NCBI GenBank assembly: GCA_914767715.1
Contig: OU612072.1
Coordinates: 23,872,001-23,936,000, forward strand
DNA: 64,000 nucleotides
Reading direction: 5' to 3'
Origin: Membranipora membranacea
Lineage: Eukaryota > Bryozoa > Gymnolaemata > Cheilostomatida > Membraniporidae
The notes below the pieces were generated by a model. That model ran no database searches. It was not told the origin of the DNA and was given only the letters and a program-made list of their open reading frames with translations. A program made the position numbers and the translations under genes. This document shows, piece after piece, positions 1-12,800 of this stretch. Positions within the stretch are counted from its first letter, which is position 1. Each line of letters opens with the position of its first letter.

Positions 1-58
1 AGTCAAGTAGTTAGACATGTAGATATTTTTTTCAGCCATACGATGATTCTGTTTACAG

Positions 59-3000
59 GGAGCAACTGTAAGGAATGATGGTGAGGCGATAGTCATTGCA
101 AGAATAATCAAAGGTGGAATAGCTGACAAGACAAAACTCCTCAAACAAGGTGAGAGGATAAGACAAGATAGTTAGGTTTGCCACAGAAGCTTACTCTTAG
201 TATTGTTGTTTTATGCTCAGTTTACCAGGCTGTTTGGGAGAGAATTTCTTCCCAACGATCTGTTATCAGGGAGTTGTGTTCGCTGTGTAGTGTGAGCAGA
301 TAACTCCAGATTGAATGGTGTGCAATGTTGTTAGAATGTAACCATTCATTGGTTTTCCAGATGATCGCTGTTAGATCCGGATCAGGAGACTCCTCATAAA
401 TGCACATTGCAATTTGATATAAAACAGTTCTCCAAATGTCCTGACCTAAGTTGTATCAGTATACAGTCACATAGGCAGTTTCGGTGCTGTAGTCTGGGCT
501 CAGACTCTTGCACCCCTCCGACGACACCCCGGCTTGTCAATGTTAATCACTAACAAGGAATATTATATCCGTAGGTGATGAGATACTTCAGATTAACGGT
601 ATGGATGTACGAGGCCAGACTATAGATCAGGTGGCTGATCTGATGACACAGCTATCAGGAGATCTCAAGTTTGTTACTAAGCCTTCTAGTACTGCTTGTC
701 TGGGTACGACTGGGAGACACGCACCACGCAGAGAGGTATGTAGACTGGGATTCACTCCATCAATTTGGAGTTATCTATACACATCAGCCAATCAAAACCA
801 AAGCACAAGCACACACACTTGTCTACTCAGAAATCCACAATAGTGATACATTAGTAGATAACACCAAAGAAGCAATATCCAGCACAACCAATAATAATGC
901 AGACAGGGCCCCATTGTTGACCTGGATCCCAGGCTAAGAGGTATGTGGCCGCTGATACCACCTCCTGCAAACGTCATTTAAAGTGCCTTCACTGTCAAAA
1001 CTCTTTGATCAGCTTTTTCTCTCAAGTGTATAGCTCGAAGATGATACTTACATATTTACTGGCTGTTGTAGTCTGTAGCATTGAGGGGTTACCAGTCTTC
1101 ATAATATGAAGACTGGTAACCCCTCAATTTCTCTATGATGACTTTATAACATATAGCAATATATTATATTGCTATATGTTATAAAGTCATCATAGAGAAA
1201 AATGATTAACAGATACCTGGTGCGCTCAGTGACCTTATCGTATCAATATTCCTTGCATGGATTATCACACACTATAAATACTGTTGTTTATCCAAACACT
1301 CGTGAGTTCTATTGGGTAGTTGGTTGGATACAAACCGAACACGCGTCCAGAGAGGCTCATCCAATCACAATACATCTGACCCAACAATAACACAGTCACA
1401 TGGACCGTGACTGTGTCTGTGATCTAACAGGAATGTGAAATCAAGGCATTCCAGGTGGACATGTGGCTGCTAAAGCCTAACAGCCAATGTCCAACCACAA
1501 AGGATATAAGGCTATTGAGTGTTGAGGGTGTTGGGACCCAAACTTAATGCAGGTCATTATCTACTTTATTTGTGCTCCAGGTGTATTCAAACGAGCCTGC
1601 AGTTGAGAGGAATTTAACACAGTATGTGAGCTCTGCCAGAACCTGATATTGCAACATCAATTCCTGTGAAATTAAATGTGGCGTATGATAATTATTATTA
1701 TTATTATTATTATCATTTTATTTTGATTACAGATTACATCGGGAGCCTTATTTTGTATATATTACATATTACAATGGGAGCTTTATTTTGTATAGGTTAC
1801 AGTGACAGCCTTATTTTGTTTATATTTACAGCTAACAGTCAGAGCTTTATTTGATTATGACTGTAGTGAGGACGTATTCATACCTTGTGTAGAGTTGGGT
1901 ATAACATTCCATATAGGTGATATACTACATGTCATCAACAGAGACGATCCACACTGGTGGCAGGTTAGTCTGTCTGTATGTATGTATGTAATATTATGAT
2001 GGCCAAGCTTTATGGAAAATTCGAATAACTTCCTGGAATACAAACTATTAGTATTGGGTTTAAAGATCCATCATTGGATCTGCAAATATGGAAATAACAA
2101 ATGGGATACCAAGTAGCAAAACAGTCATTGGGAGGCTTTACCAGGAATCAGTCATCACATTTGACTTCCCTCAATATAAAACCTCCATAACAATTTGTTG
2201 CTAACAAAGTCAAAATAGTCATCACCTTTGATATTATAACATAATGGATGGTGTGACTGCATATATCCATATCCTGGTTATCAGTTTATGTGGAGTTGTC
2301 TTACTTTATGTAATGTGAAGACAACTTCAGTATACAATGAAAATTGACCATCATGTAATTACTCTTTTGACATAACCAGTTTTGACACAATGTAATATGA
2401 GTTGAAAAAGATTCTTTTCATGCAATAAATAAAAATGCAGACTTATAACAACTCTTTAGTTGTTATTGTGCAACTTGTTGATAACAGGCAAAGAGAGAGG
2501 GAGATGACTCTGAGTGTTTAGCTGGTCTCATACCCTCTAAACTGTTCTGGGAGACTAGAGAGCAGGTGCGTCAGACTATACTCACAGAGACTGACTCAGC
2601 TAGTAAACAAGAGAAGACAACTCTCTGCTGTGCTGGTAGTAATCATAAGAATAAGAGAATCGAGAAACAGTCTAGATCTGCCACTATATCAGGTATGATA
2701 AGTTACTATTCATTGACTTCGGGCTGGCGCTAATGGTTATGTACATGTATGTAAGTAAGAGCCAGTTAAGCCAACTAATATAAAGTGCGCCTGTCCCTGG
2801 TTACAGAATTTAGTTAGAGTGGTCACAGAATGATCTTAATTAGCGCTGGGGAAAGCCCTCAGGCTAAATGAACCAATGAAGCTCTAACTACAAGCTAACA
2901 GTGTATCATGTGATCAGTTTTATCCATTTCAGGTAGACTAGCCTTACGGGTATTACTGATTAGGCAGCTTTGTTGTTTTGCTGGAGTTGTTCAACTTGTG

Positions 3001-5427
3001 AATGGTGGCTTAGATCTTTGATGAAACTCTCAGTTTGAAAGATTGGTACAAGAACAATGTGACTGACTGGTCAAAACACAGTGGCGACTTCCTAGTTTAG
3101 TAGAAATTTTTGCCTGTCGCTGGACTTGTCCTTGAGAGAAGAAATCTATATTTCTATTTCGAGTTTACTTTTGTATGTTTATGAAGTGATCTTGATTGAT
3201 ATAGTACCAACGGAAGTAGAAATATGTTACATGTATAAGTTATTTCTCTTCAGATCCAGATCCCATACTAACCTATGAGGAGGTTGGGGCGTACTACCCT
3301 AAGCCTGACAGACAGAGACCTATTGTCCTGGTGGGATGTGAGGAGCTGAGGCTAAATAGTCTGTGTGAGAGAATAGCAAAGGTCGATTGTCAGCTGTTCA
3401 GACAGCCTGTAAAAAGTAAGTGTATCTATCAGTTACTTTCATTAACTTACCTAATGATAACAACACTTGCCGTGTATGGTTTGATGAGCAGAGCATCCCC
3501 CATCTGAAACTACCTGACCGAATAATTTAATAATCACTGGCAAATTGAATAATTAGAGACTGTAACAACTGGTAGTCTTTGACAATTTACCATTTCACTG
3601 GAGGTTCCCTCAAATTGATTTACCTTAGTTGATGAGTTTATAAGTTTTAAATTGAATAACCTATATCAATTGGTGGTCTGATCAACTCATGTCACACAAC
3701 TAGCTTGTTCTGAGTATGAGAGATGTGGATACCAGGTCGTTCAGACTTCGGGACTACGAAGAAAAGCAGTTGTCAGACACTGATGTTTAATGTGGAGATT
3801 GTTCTGGGGTCAAGCGCCTACTGTATTGTCAGTAGGCAAATAGAATCCGTTTAAACAAAGATATACTGCTATCATGATTACCATTCATATGAATATTTCC
3901 AGCCTCTAGCCACCCATCAGTGTGCTCAGCTAGTCAGGAGACTCCACTACACTACCTACCTCATGATAAGTTCATAGATAGAATAAAGAGTTCAGAGTTC
4001 ATAGAGTACAAGGTAGTCGAGATTCCCGATATGCACTACATCGGAGTGAGTCGGGGCGCTGTGAGGGATGTCATCAACTCTCAGGCTATATGCATACTTA
4101 ATTGTCAACCAAAGGTAACTTATGTCTTTTACAACTATTTTTTCAAACTAACAAAAAATTATTGGTACGATATTGTTTATACCACTTGGAACAATTTTTC
4201 AGAGACAGTTGCTATATAATGCAATAAAACATGTACAAAGGGGAGTGGTTTTTTTTTAGTTTTGGATGAGACGCTTAGGATAAGCTATGCGTTTGAACCT
4301 GAGATTTCAATTTCTGTGTGCAGAATGCCGTTTGAGATGAACTTGGTTTTTTCCCATGCCCTCACTCATTGTTCTCCTCACATTAATACCGTGATGTTTG
4401 TTTTACAGAATGTATCAAAGTTAAGAGTAGCTGATATCAAACCTTACATAATATTTGTGGCAGCTCCTCATATGGAACGTCTCAAGATGAACATCAAAGA
4501 AGACTCAGGAATCGAACCAACGGTGAGTTATGTTTTGATCGCAAAGCTCAACAGTAAAGAACTTCTTAGAACAGAGAGACTTCCCAATTGAGAGGTCTAC
4601 ATTCATTCACATGTATGACTTCTATCATCGTTTTGAATTCAAAATCTGTGGCGGGCAGATCCTAATATTTGTAAATGATTTTCGTTGTGAAACTCAGTAT
4701 GTGGCCAAACTTTACCAGGATATCAGTAAATCTAAGTATTAATCCCAGCATTGCTCGATATCTGAAGCTCATCAGGCAAATGCATGAGAGCTATTCATGC
4801 AGGTAGAAGCCCACTTTTAGCTAATGATTACATGGTAGTTTTTCCTTTTCTTTTGTTCAGAATGAAGAATGTAAGCACATCATTGACTTATCCCGTCACA
4901 ACGAGTCCACTTACTCACACATGTATGACAATGTAATGACCTTCAGTGACACTGAGCAGATATGCAAAGATATTCTCAAGGAAATTCACTCTCTAAACTC
5001 TGAGAAGCAATGGGTGCCTGTCGACTGGGTTCCACAGGTGAATGGAAAAACTAACTCTTCTTACGAGACATGCGGTGCCAACGTATCAAAAACGGACTCT
5101 GAAAACAAGTTATTCAATAGTACAGAATGCATCAAAAAACTTGCTAGCCCACAGCAGGGCAGGAAAAAGTGGAGTAGTCCTAAACTAAATAAGAAATCAC
5201 CCAAGTCTAGTCCGGGAACATTGAAAAGGCTCCCTAAATCTAGCCCTAAATCCTCATACAAGAGGCTAGTTGACAGTTCTGTGGATAATGACCAACACGT
5301 GATAACTTCAGCTGAGATCTGCCATGGTGTCAGCAGTGGGGATGATAGATCACCCAGCACTGTCAGTACTCTGGAGCAGAGGGCCTGTAAGACTCAGGTC
5401 AAGGACAATATATCGGATGACGTATGA
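59..5427 (+). CDS. Pals1/MPP5-like MAGUK scaffold protein, 5' partial (PDZ-SH3-GK)
   Basis: Eight exons join in consistent phase: 59-149, 575-735, 1832-1963, 2488-2692, 3254-3415, 3903-4114, 4409-4522 and 4861-5427 (stop TGA). Exons 1-2 encode a PDZ domain (starts [16 protein letters not shown], then [14 protein letters not shown]). Exons 3-4 encode SH3 ([15 protein letters not shown]). Exons 5-8 encode a guanylate-kinase-like domain ([17 protein letters not shown], ending QWVPVDWVP). This order and wording match metazoan Pals1/Stardust, a membrane-associated scaffold of the Crumbs polarity complex. The L27 exons expected upstream are outside the window. Oddities: the nucleotide-binding loop is degenerate, the usual TTRxxR segment of the GK domain is replaced by unrelated sequence, and about 120 Ser/Pro/Lys-rich residues follow the point where Pals1 normally ends. 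The family assignment is strong; the exact paralogue is inference. Confidence 0.9.
1081..1127. repeat. Perfect hairpin, 22-bp stem, 3-nt loop
   Basis: The two arms 1081-1102 and 1106-1127 are exact reverse complements around AAT. It lies in the MAGUK intron between the PDZ and SH3 exons and directly abuts a second perfect palindrome. Confidence 0.9.
1128..1200. repeat. Perfect palindrome, 36-bp stem, 1-nt centre
   Basis: Arms 1128-1163 and 1165-1200 are exact reverse complements around a single T. It starts at the base where the previous hairpin ends. Perfect arms imply recent origin, gene conversion between arms, or a copying or assembly artefact. Confidence 0.9.
1688..1713. repeat. (ATT)n microsatellite
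   Basis: About eight ATT triplets in the intron just upstream of the MAGUK SH3 exon. Confidence 0.8.
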
Positions 5428-5479
5428 TGCAATTTTAGAGCCTGAATTTTTATCATTTATTTTTTAAGATATTGTGCAT

Positions 5480-5485
5480 AATAAA
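5480..5485 (+). terminator. AATAAA polyadenylation signal of the MAGUK gene
   Basis: A canonical AATAAA lies about 50 nt after the MAGUK stop codon. It is followed by T-rich sequence, consistent with a short 3' UTR. Confidence 0.5.
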
Positions 5486-6745
5486 TTGTTCAGTTTATTT
5501 GATCGCAGAAATTTTTCAACCGTACTGACTAAAAATCTGCCGAATTTTCTAGCTGCATAAAATCATTTCAATTTTAATCTATATGTAAGGTTATCCATGG
5601 TCGACAAATTTTGTACTCCATACTTTTTCTGACTTTGTTAGATCAATTACTGAATTTGGTTTTACCTATATTACTTGCATAAAACAGTGGGCGATGTATA
5701 GTTTTTAATCTCTCGGTTTCTGAGACAAGTACCTAATAAGATTAAATGACAATAGCCTTTCCCTCAACCCAGCATTGAATAATGATGAAATCTCGGACCA
5801 GGTGATGTTTATGGAATAAGTATCAGTATTATCTCCTAAATAAATATAATTATTGAACGTACAGATTAAAATGCAGGAAACCTTTATGAAAAACAATGAT
5901 TAATTCATAACATACACACTTTATATTTGGCATTATCAGTGGTCTAAGTAGACTTTGCTTTTTGCGGGAACTCAACTCTGGGTCGACAGCTGCAGGGGAT
6001 TGTTTTGCAATATCTATGTCTATGCATAATATTTAGGCATAAATATAGATCTGTAATAGTATGATTTTTGATAATTTCATTGAAATCTGGTCAAAAAGTA
6101 ATATTTTCACACTGTTTTAATCACAATCACATAATTTGGTGAGAACTGTGTTCTAAGAGTTCCCTCTAAATATTTGTTTGTGGGCATTATAGTTGATCCC
6201 AAATAATGGAGTTATCCCAGTTCCTTGTTGCACCTAATTTGAGACATCTTAGCTTTGCACGCCCATAGCGTTATCCTCTTTGTGCACGCCTGCATAACAG
6301 TAGACTTTTCAAGCCATGATAGATCCTGGGGGAAATTGAAACATGGTACAGCCAGGAATTCAAAATATCGAAATATACTTTTCCCCGAAGGCTCTGAAAC
6401 CACTGCTGCCACACAGCCAAATGTGTGCTTATAGAATTCTGTATAGCTCAAAACTAATAAAATGATGCTGCAATCTCAGCATTGTCACCTAATGAGCAAA
6501 TAATCTGCACAAACTGATCGTCAAAATTAGGGTATGAAATTAATTATCTACCGAGATGAATGACGAGGCGAGTGACGTAGTTACCGTCTTACTAGTGCAA
6601 ACTGTACACAGCATAAGCTGGTGCGTAGATTTCATGACCTGATTTTGAAGATCAGCTTGTGCAAATTTGCCCATTAGGCCATTGCCCATTAGGTGACAAT
6701 TATGAGATTTAAGTATCAATTAATTATCTTGGAGGTATATTCACT

Positions 6746-6829
6746 ATGTTGGATTATATGTTGGATTATATGTTGGATTATATGTTGGATTATATGTTGG
6801 ATTATATGTTGGATTATATGTTGGAGTAT
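6746..6829. repeat. 12-bp minisatellite, about 7 copies
   Basis: The unit ATGTTGGATTAT repeats about seven times with one substitution in the last copy. The flanks carry related TTGGAG(G)TATATTCACTA segments on both sides. Confidence 0.85.
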
Positions 6830-7920
6830 ATTCACTATCTTGGAGCTATATTCACTAATTCTACTATGCAGAATTCAATGAGCACAAATTTGCATGAGTG
6901 GCAGCCAGTGGTGTTGGGGAGCCCCAACAGTCCCCAACGACGTTGGGGTAAGAGTTTTTGGTGTTGGAGTAGGCCCAACGCCCCATCATCAGCGTTAGGG
7001 TGGGCTAAACTGCACTGAATGTCCATTCTGATACATTTTACTTCTCTTTTGTTTGGAGTTGTCAAGGACCGTTACAGGGGACGTTTTATTCAAGTCTCCT
7101 TTTCCAAAGATTTTAGACCAAAAATCTTTTAGTTGAACATACTTCCTGAAATTATTACTACCCACCCACAAGATTGATCTGTTGTGTTTTCATCTGGATT
7201 TCGGCCAGGTCAGCCAAAGGTCATAGCCTAAAATTTACACATGTACAGTTTTTTGATGGGGAGAGTGCACATTTGACTCTATTCTACGGAAATAATCCTA
7301 TATTCTTGCTAAAGCAAAATCTCTATCTCAGTGGTTTTCCCATGAGTTTCCATGCTTTTCCTATTTTTTCAATGGAATAACAACAATCTCTTCTGAATTT
7401 CAATTCTCCAAGACTAAGAGGTAAGTTAATTCTAAAATATCCCACAGTGGATGTACTCCTGACCAATAGATTAAGCTTGTTTGGTGGGTGGATAGAGGAA
7501 ACAGTTAGAGTTTCATTCTCAGTCTCATTCTCCTTTCTCTCATTCACCCGTCCTGGCTGTGCCCTATTCAATTCAGGTCAATAGACTGGACCCACTCATT
7601 CACCACCATCATCATCATACTTGTGTTCTAACTGGTTGTCTCTGTGAGTGATAGGTAATTGGAAATTTGAGGGCACACTATGCCTAGCAGGTGTTTTTAA
7701 TGAAGGAATGAAGAAGAGTTGGTTATTCAAAGGACATGTTCATTTTAAGTAGGTTATCTTAGTGGGATGGGACTGGAAATTCCAGCAGGGCAAATTTGAA
7801 CGACTTCAATCTGCCATAGCAAAGCAGTCAAAGCAAGATTGTAAGGGGATTATCACATGTATAAATGATTACATTATTTCACTGTGAGATGCATAGATTT
7901 GCTCCATTTTGCTCCCTAAT

Positions 7921-8022
7921 GTGAAAAATTTTCCAGCGCGAGAGGGCGCTCAGCCGCCCCTCCCGCACCCAACCCGGCATCAGGCCGTTGGCCTGACAGG
8001 GTTGGGGTAAGAAATATTTCAC
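7921..8022. repeat. Short GC-rich hairpin-like element
   Basis: A GC-rich core with an imperfect stem (AACCCGGCATCAGGCC against GGCCTGACAGGGTT) stands out from AT-rich surroundings. Its ends are loosely inverted (GTGAAAAAT and ATATTTCAC). It could be a small MITE relic; no target duplication was resolved. Confidence 0.35.
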
Positions 8023-9789
8023 ATGTACATGTTCAATTTATGGTACATACAATGTATTTGTATGTATTTACAAGTTCATGTACACACGTACACAGGTTTG
8101 TATCCAGGAGAGTGTAATATATTCAGTCGTAAACACTCATCTCATTGCGGTCCTCCGTACACACATAGAATTTTGACAAAAAATTACTCGCACAAAAACT
8201 TTTCTCATTATTCTATATACAGACAATCTACCATAATCACATATTTTCTTGACTTTGGATCCTCTACTACCCTGTAAGCGGTTAACTCAAACTCTGTACA
8301 TGTGTATGTGAGTACAGAGGACAGTAATGAGACATGTGTATAGCATAATTGAAATATTTACATATCAACACATTATTCTAATGTTAAATCAGTGAACATT
8401 CAATGGTCATGTTATCTTTTGATTATGACTGATTAAATCAGGGTCAGATAACCTTGCTTAGGAAGTTTTTGTGTTACATGAGAGTGTTCCTTAGTTGTTC
8501 AGGAAGTTGGGTATTCATGAAAGACTCAACAACTTTGCCAATGTGCCACAACAGAGATATATTTAGGCCTGAAGTCTTTACAGGTGGCAGCAGATTAAGT
8601 CTTTGCGTGTTGAGTGATTTTTGCTCACTTATATTATAATGATGACAACATACACTGCTGCAGTTAAATATCTACTATCATAGTGTTGGGTATAGATATA
8701 TATTATATTATATATTATTATACATGATTTCTCTCTGTGCCGTTCCTTTAGTTATCATCCTTTTTCAAAGGTAACTCAGTTTAAATGCGCTTAATCCTAA
8801 TTTGCGATATAAGATGACATATTTTGGTAAAGTACACAGACACAGAACTTTGGTTAGTAATCGAAAGCGAACCAATGGTGATGACACATCTCATCAAACA
8901 ACCAAATGATAAAAAACGCACATTTAAATGAAAAAGAAAATTACATTTGCAGAAAGTGTAGCTTCACATAAGGGTAAATCAAAAAATTAAGAAGTATTGT
9001 TAACAAAGCACACTGTAGACCAAAATCACCAAGGTCGCCATTTGGTTTTCTAAAGAAATGTGTTGTGAAATCAAAACATCAAAATCAGTAAAAAAATAAT
9101 TTGTGACAATGTAATTAGGCAGTGGAAACTTGTCTGAAACCAAAGAAGAATTCATAAGAGAGTAATTTTGTCAAATCGGGTTTTAATATTTGCAGCTTAA
9201 AATAAAGAACGGAATGGTGAATATATTTCCAAGAAGATATGCCCAGTCGTGTGTGTCGAATGTCTCAAATAAAGTTATTTACATATGAATAAACTATCAT
9301 CTATCGATGATTCAAATTCTGTGCCTTACATTATCAAGCGGTCAATGACCTAGAATGGTCAGATTATCAATGTTTCTCTTGACTCTACTTTGGCTTTTCT
9401 TTTTTCCTCATATCGGGGAGTACGAAAGGCAATACCTTCATCTGTTTCTGATCTGATAAGGATGTATACTCAATCGGCTCTACAAATATGTTAAGGTTAC
9501 TACTATAATTGCATACAACAAGGCGTCCCTAGGTTTTGCTTGCTTGACCGAGGAATATAGAGCAACAATACTGGAGTTAGTTGAAACTTTGCAATGTAGA
9601 TTTATGCACATGTAATGTACTTTGTAATGATAAAATGTGATTCATTGTATAGGTAGATCTAAGCGACAGTGATCTTTGTTTGAATGCAAACTTGATGCTA
9701 TGAAAAAAATTATCAAATGTCCTACTTATCTGTTATTAGGTATGGACTTGCTAAGTATTCAGGGCAGTGTCTACCATCCATCAGTGATG

Positions 9790-9795
9790 TTTAAT
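9790..9795 (-). terminator. Possible ATTAAA polyadenylation signal of the ROCO gene
   Basis: On the minus strand an ATTAAA lies about 90 nt after the TAG at 9884. It is the nearest poly(A)-like hexamer I noticed; AATAAA was not seen closer. Confidence 0.35.
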
Positions 9796-9883
9796 TAAAT
9801 GTGTCAGCTTTAGAAATATTCTAGTATTTGTGATGGTTACACATAAAGCTTCCAAAGGTTTTCGAGACAAAAATTTTTAACCA

Positions 9884-12800
9884 CTATTTACTTGCAAAAT
9901 CTGGCATCGATAGCCTTTTTGGGACTTCTCCCTTGAGCTTTCCATGTTCTTCAGTATTTATATTTATTCCTGGATGGAGGTACAGCTTCCGGCCATTTGT
10001 GAATGTGTTGGTAGTGATTGGTTGTTGAGAATACATTGCTCCTTTATAATACTCCTTAACCACATTCTGAACCTACAGTAAACATATCGAGATTAATGAC
10101 TTATCCTCAACGTATACAAATAAATAGGAAACATTAGTTATATCAAAGAAACTGCATGGATCTCACTCAATTGATCAAGTATGATTTGGCTTTTTTGACA
10201 GAGCAATTGTCCATGCTTTTGTTTCCGCTCACTGCATATATTACAATATAAATATGATAAAGTGAAAATACCATGGACTTTATATTGTTCAAAGTTAGAC
10301 CGGTTTTCTTTCACGTGGTTGGTGGCTTCTTGGTATGACTAAAGTGAGATGCGAATTGCCAAGTTTGTTTCTAAAATGGTACCTTTTTTTACGATAATGA
10401 GAGGGCACAATCAGTTAACACACTACTTGCCATTCACTGCCAGTTAACAACAGTTCAACAACTGTTTCAGCCACATGCACTGTTGGGTGTATCTATCATC
10501 CCCCCCCCCCCCCCCTGTTCTTCTAGACAAAGACACGTTTGCCATAATCTCATAAGGAATAATACGCTTTGCCGGTTGGTTGTAGTTGCAAATAGCACCT
10601 TTTTGCAACTAAGGCCAATTGTCATATCGGTAGAATGTAATTATGTAGGTATGGAGAATGAGCATTGGTGTTTGTATAATCTATACAAGCTGCCCGATGA
10701 TGGAGTATCAAACAGTACTATAGGGGATTGTGGAGTTAGTAGGTTTATGAGCAGTCACATTCTTTGATTGCATAAGCCCCCCCCCCCTCCCCCAGCGACA
10801 CAATTTCACACTGAAAGCTAAATACTTTATATATAGAAAACAACATAGAATAATATGCAATTTCCTTAAATTTGACATGTCTGACTCGGACTGCCTGGCA
10901 TTCAACACAATATTGGTTTATGTGATAATTAACTTATTTTTTTTGAATTAAAACATACCTCTTTGCCAAGTTCTTCAGCATGGAGTTCTCCAGCTTTCTT
11001 TATGACAACTGCAACAAAAGCCCTGAAGAAGATTGTTCCTTTACCTCCATCTGCTTTATTAGCTGCGTAGTCTGAAAACCGGATCAGGATGTGTGTGAAA
11101 GACAGCGATTGAACAAATCAAAGTGAGTGAATCAGAAGTTTCATACTGTGAGAAAGTATTTTCCAGGTGACAGCTTTTTGATTTTCGAAACTTCAGGGTC
11201 TTTCAAATTCACAGTTGAGTAAGACTTTGCTACAAGACATCCATTTAATGTGGTAACTAAATCATAAATAGTTCAAAATGAAAATGTTATCGGATTTCCC
11301 AAGCTCTCCTCTTACCAGGGAACGTTGACTCAAATATAATTAGATCATCCACGCAACTGAAGTCGTCCTTTCTATCCGGGATCTCTAGTTCCTTCTTGCC
11401 TGTAATCATAGATGAACCCAACATTCTTACTCGACTGTGAAAACTCTTTTATTGCATACTGCGGACTTTAAATAATTCATAATTACCAGTGTTTGGAAGT
11501 GAGATAAATATCATGAGATCAGTTCCGGGAAATCATTAGCATTGTCATTAAACAGATGAATGTGGTGCCAATTTTGACCAGCATTACTACCATCTAAAGA
11601 AAACATAATTTTATCAAATACTTTGTCACTTTTGGGCCAACACGGGTTTCTTTTCTCTCTGGTAACACTTTTAAAATGTTCTCTTATCTAATCACAGCCC
11701 ATTCATGAACTCAGAATTGATTGAAACAAAATATATGATCTTTAAAATACGAGGATCTGGTCAACTCCTAGGTTTTTATATGTCGTGAAGTGTGATGAGC
11801 GAGACTAGCTACCTGTTAATGATTAACCAGTCATACTGAACCAGGCAACATGTACAGCACAACCAAATTAAGTTTTTATTACTAGGAGTTCAATGCTTAA
11901 CCTGGCAGACAAACCCTGAGATTTTGACACCCTTGAATTTTATTACAATGGAATTCTTTCTGACCATAGTCCCGCTCATGTACCTGTTATACTCATTGGG
12001 ACATAATGAGCTTATCATTATTTAAAAACAATACTTACGAGTCTTACCAGTACCCTTGGAAACCTTTGGAAGTTCTTCACTCTTTGGTGATGCACTCATC
12101 TCGTGCCCTACAATTAAAATGTTGAAATTTTCACAGCATCAAAATAATTTTAAGGGAGATGAGGAAGCAGTGTTGCCTTTCATTTCATTCAATACACATC
12201 CGATTCCATACATGTATAATAATTGTTAGAAGGTCAGATGAAGTAGGAGGGACAATCCAATGTAACAAAACACAGGATGTAAGGATTTATGGATTTTCAA
12301 AGTGCTTCATGAGGTAATATGTTATTCATGCTTCAGACAGTCATGTACAAATATCAATCAAGGAAATTGATCACTGTTTTATGAGGCTTTTTTCCTTTGT
12401 AGGAAGACTGAGTGACAATAAACTTCTAAATTCACCTCCTGAGCAGCAATCAAGGATGACCATTTTTGGTTTCCCTTTCATAGCTGGGAAATTCTTTGCT
12501 GACAACATACGATACACATCTACCAGCTTCACATGAATACGATCATCATCAGTGATTGTACCATAATCCCCATGGCCACTGTACGCCAGAACGAACATAC
12601 CGAGATTGGCATGTATTGAGGCTCCTGTGGTTTCATCTTGCATATTTATTTCCTTCCATATAGCTTTAACGATGTCCTGGATAATACATTGTCAGTAATA
12701 ATCCAAAACTTTACCGAACATTAGAAATGGCTACGATCAAACTTCAAATTAGCTTATGCAAACTTTCTGATGTTGATAAATGTGCACTGCCAGATAGGCT

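Larger units (their letters stand above)
5430..9883. other. Intergenic stretch between MAGUK and the ROCO gene
   Basis: No ORF here has a recognisable domain or exon-like borders. It holds a 12-bp minisatellite (6746-6829), two GC-rich hairpin-like patches (about 6895-7010 and 7921-8022) and AT-rich sequence around 8695-8725. The two flanking genes converge here, so both 3' ends lie in this stretch. Confidence 0.6.

Noticed and set aside
903-940. Possible extra MAGUK exon with a GTATGT donor
   Set aside because: The phase required by the preceding PDZ exon meets a stop and the length is not a multiple of three.
6746-6829. Repetitive MLDY-type peptide from the 12-bp minisatellite
   Set aside because: The repeat unit is a multiple of three so all frames stay open; no splice or domain support.
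10483-10767. 94-codon ORF through a poly-C tract
   Set aside because: Starts in low-complexity sequence inside an intron of the ROCO gene and encodes no domain.
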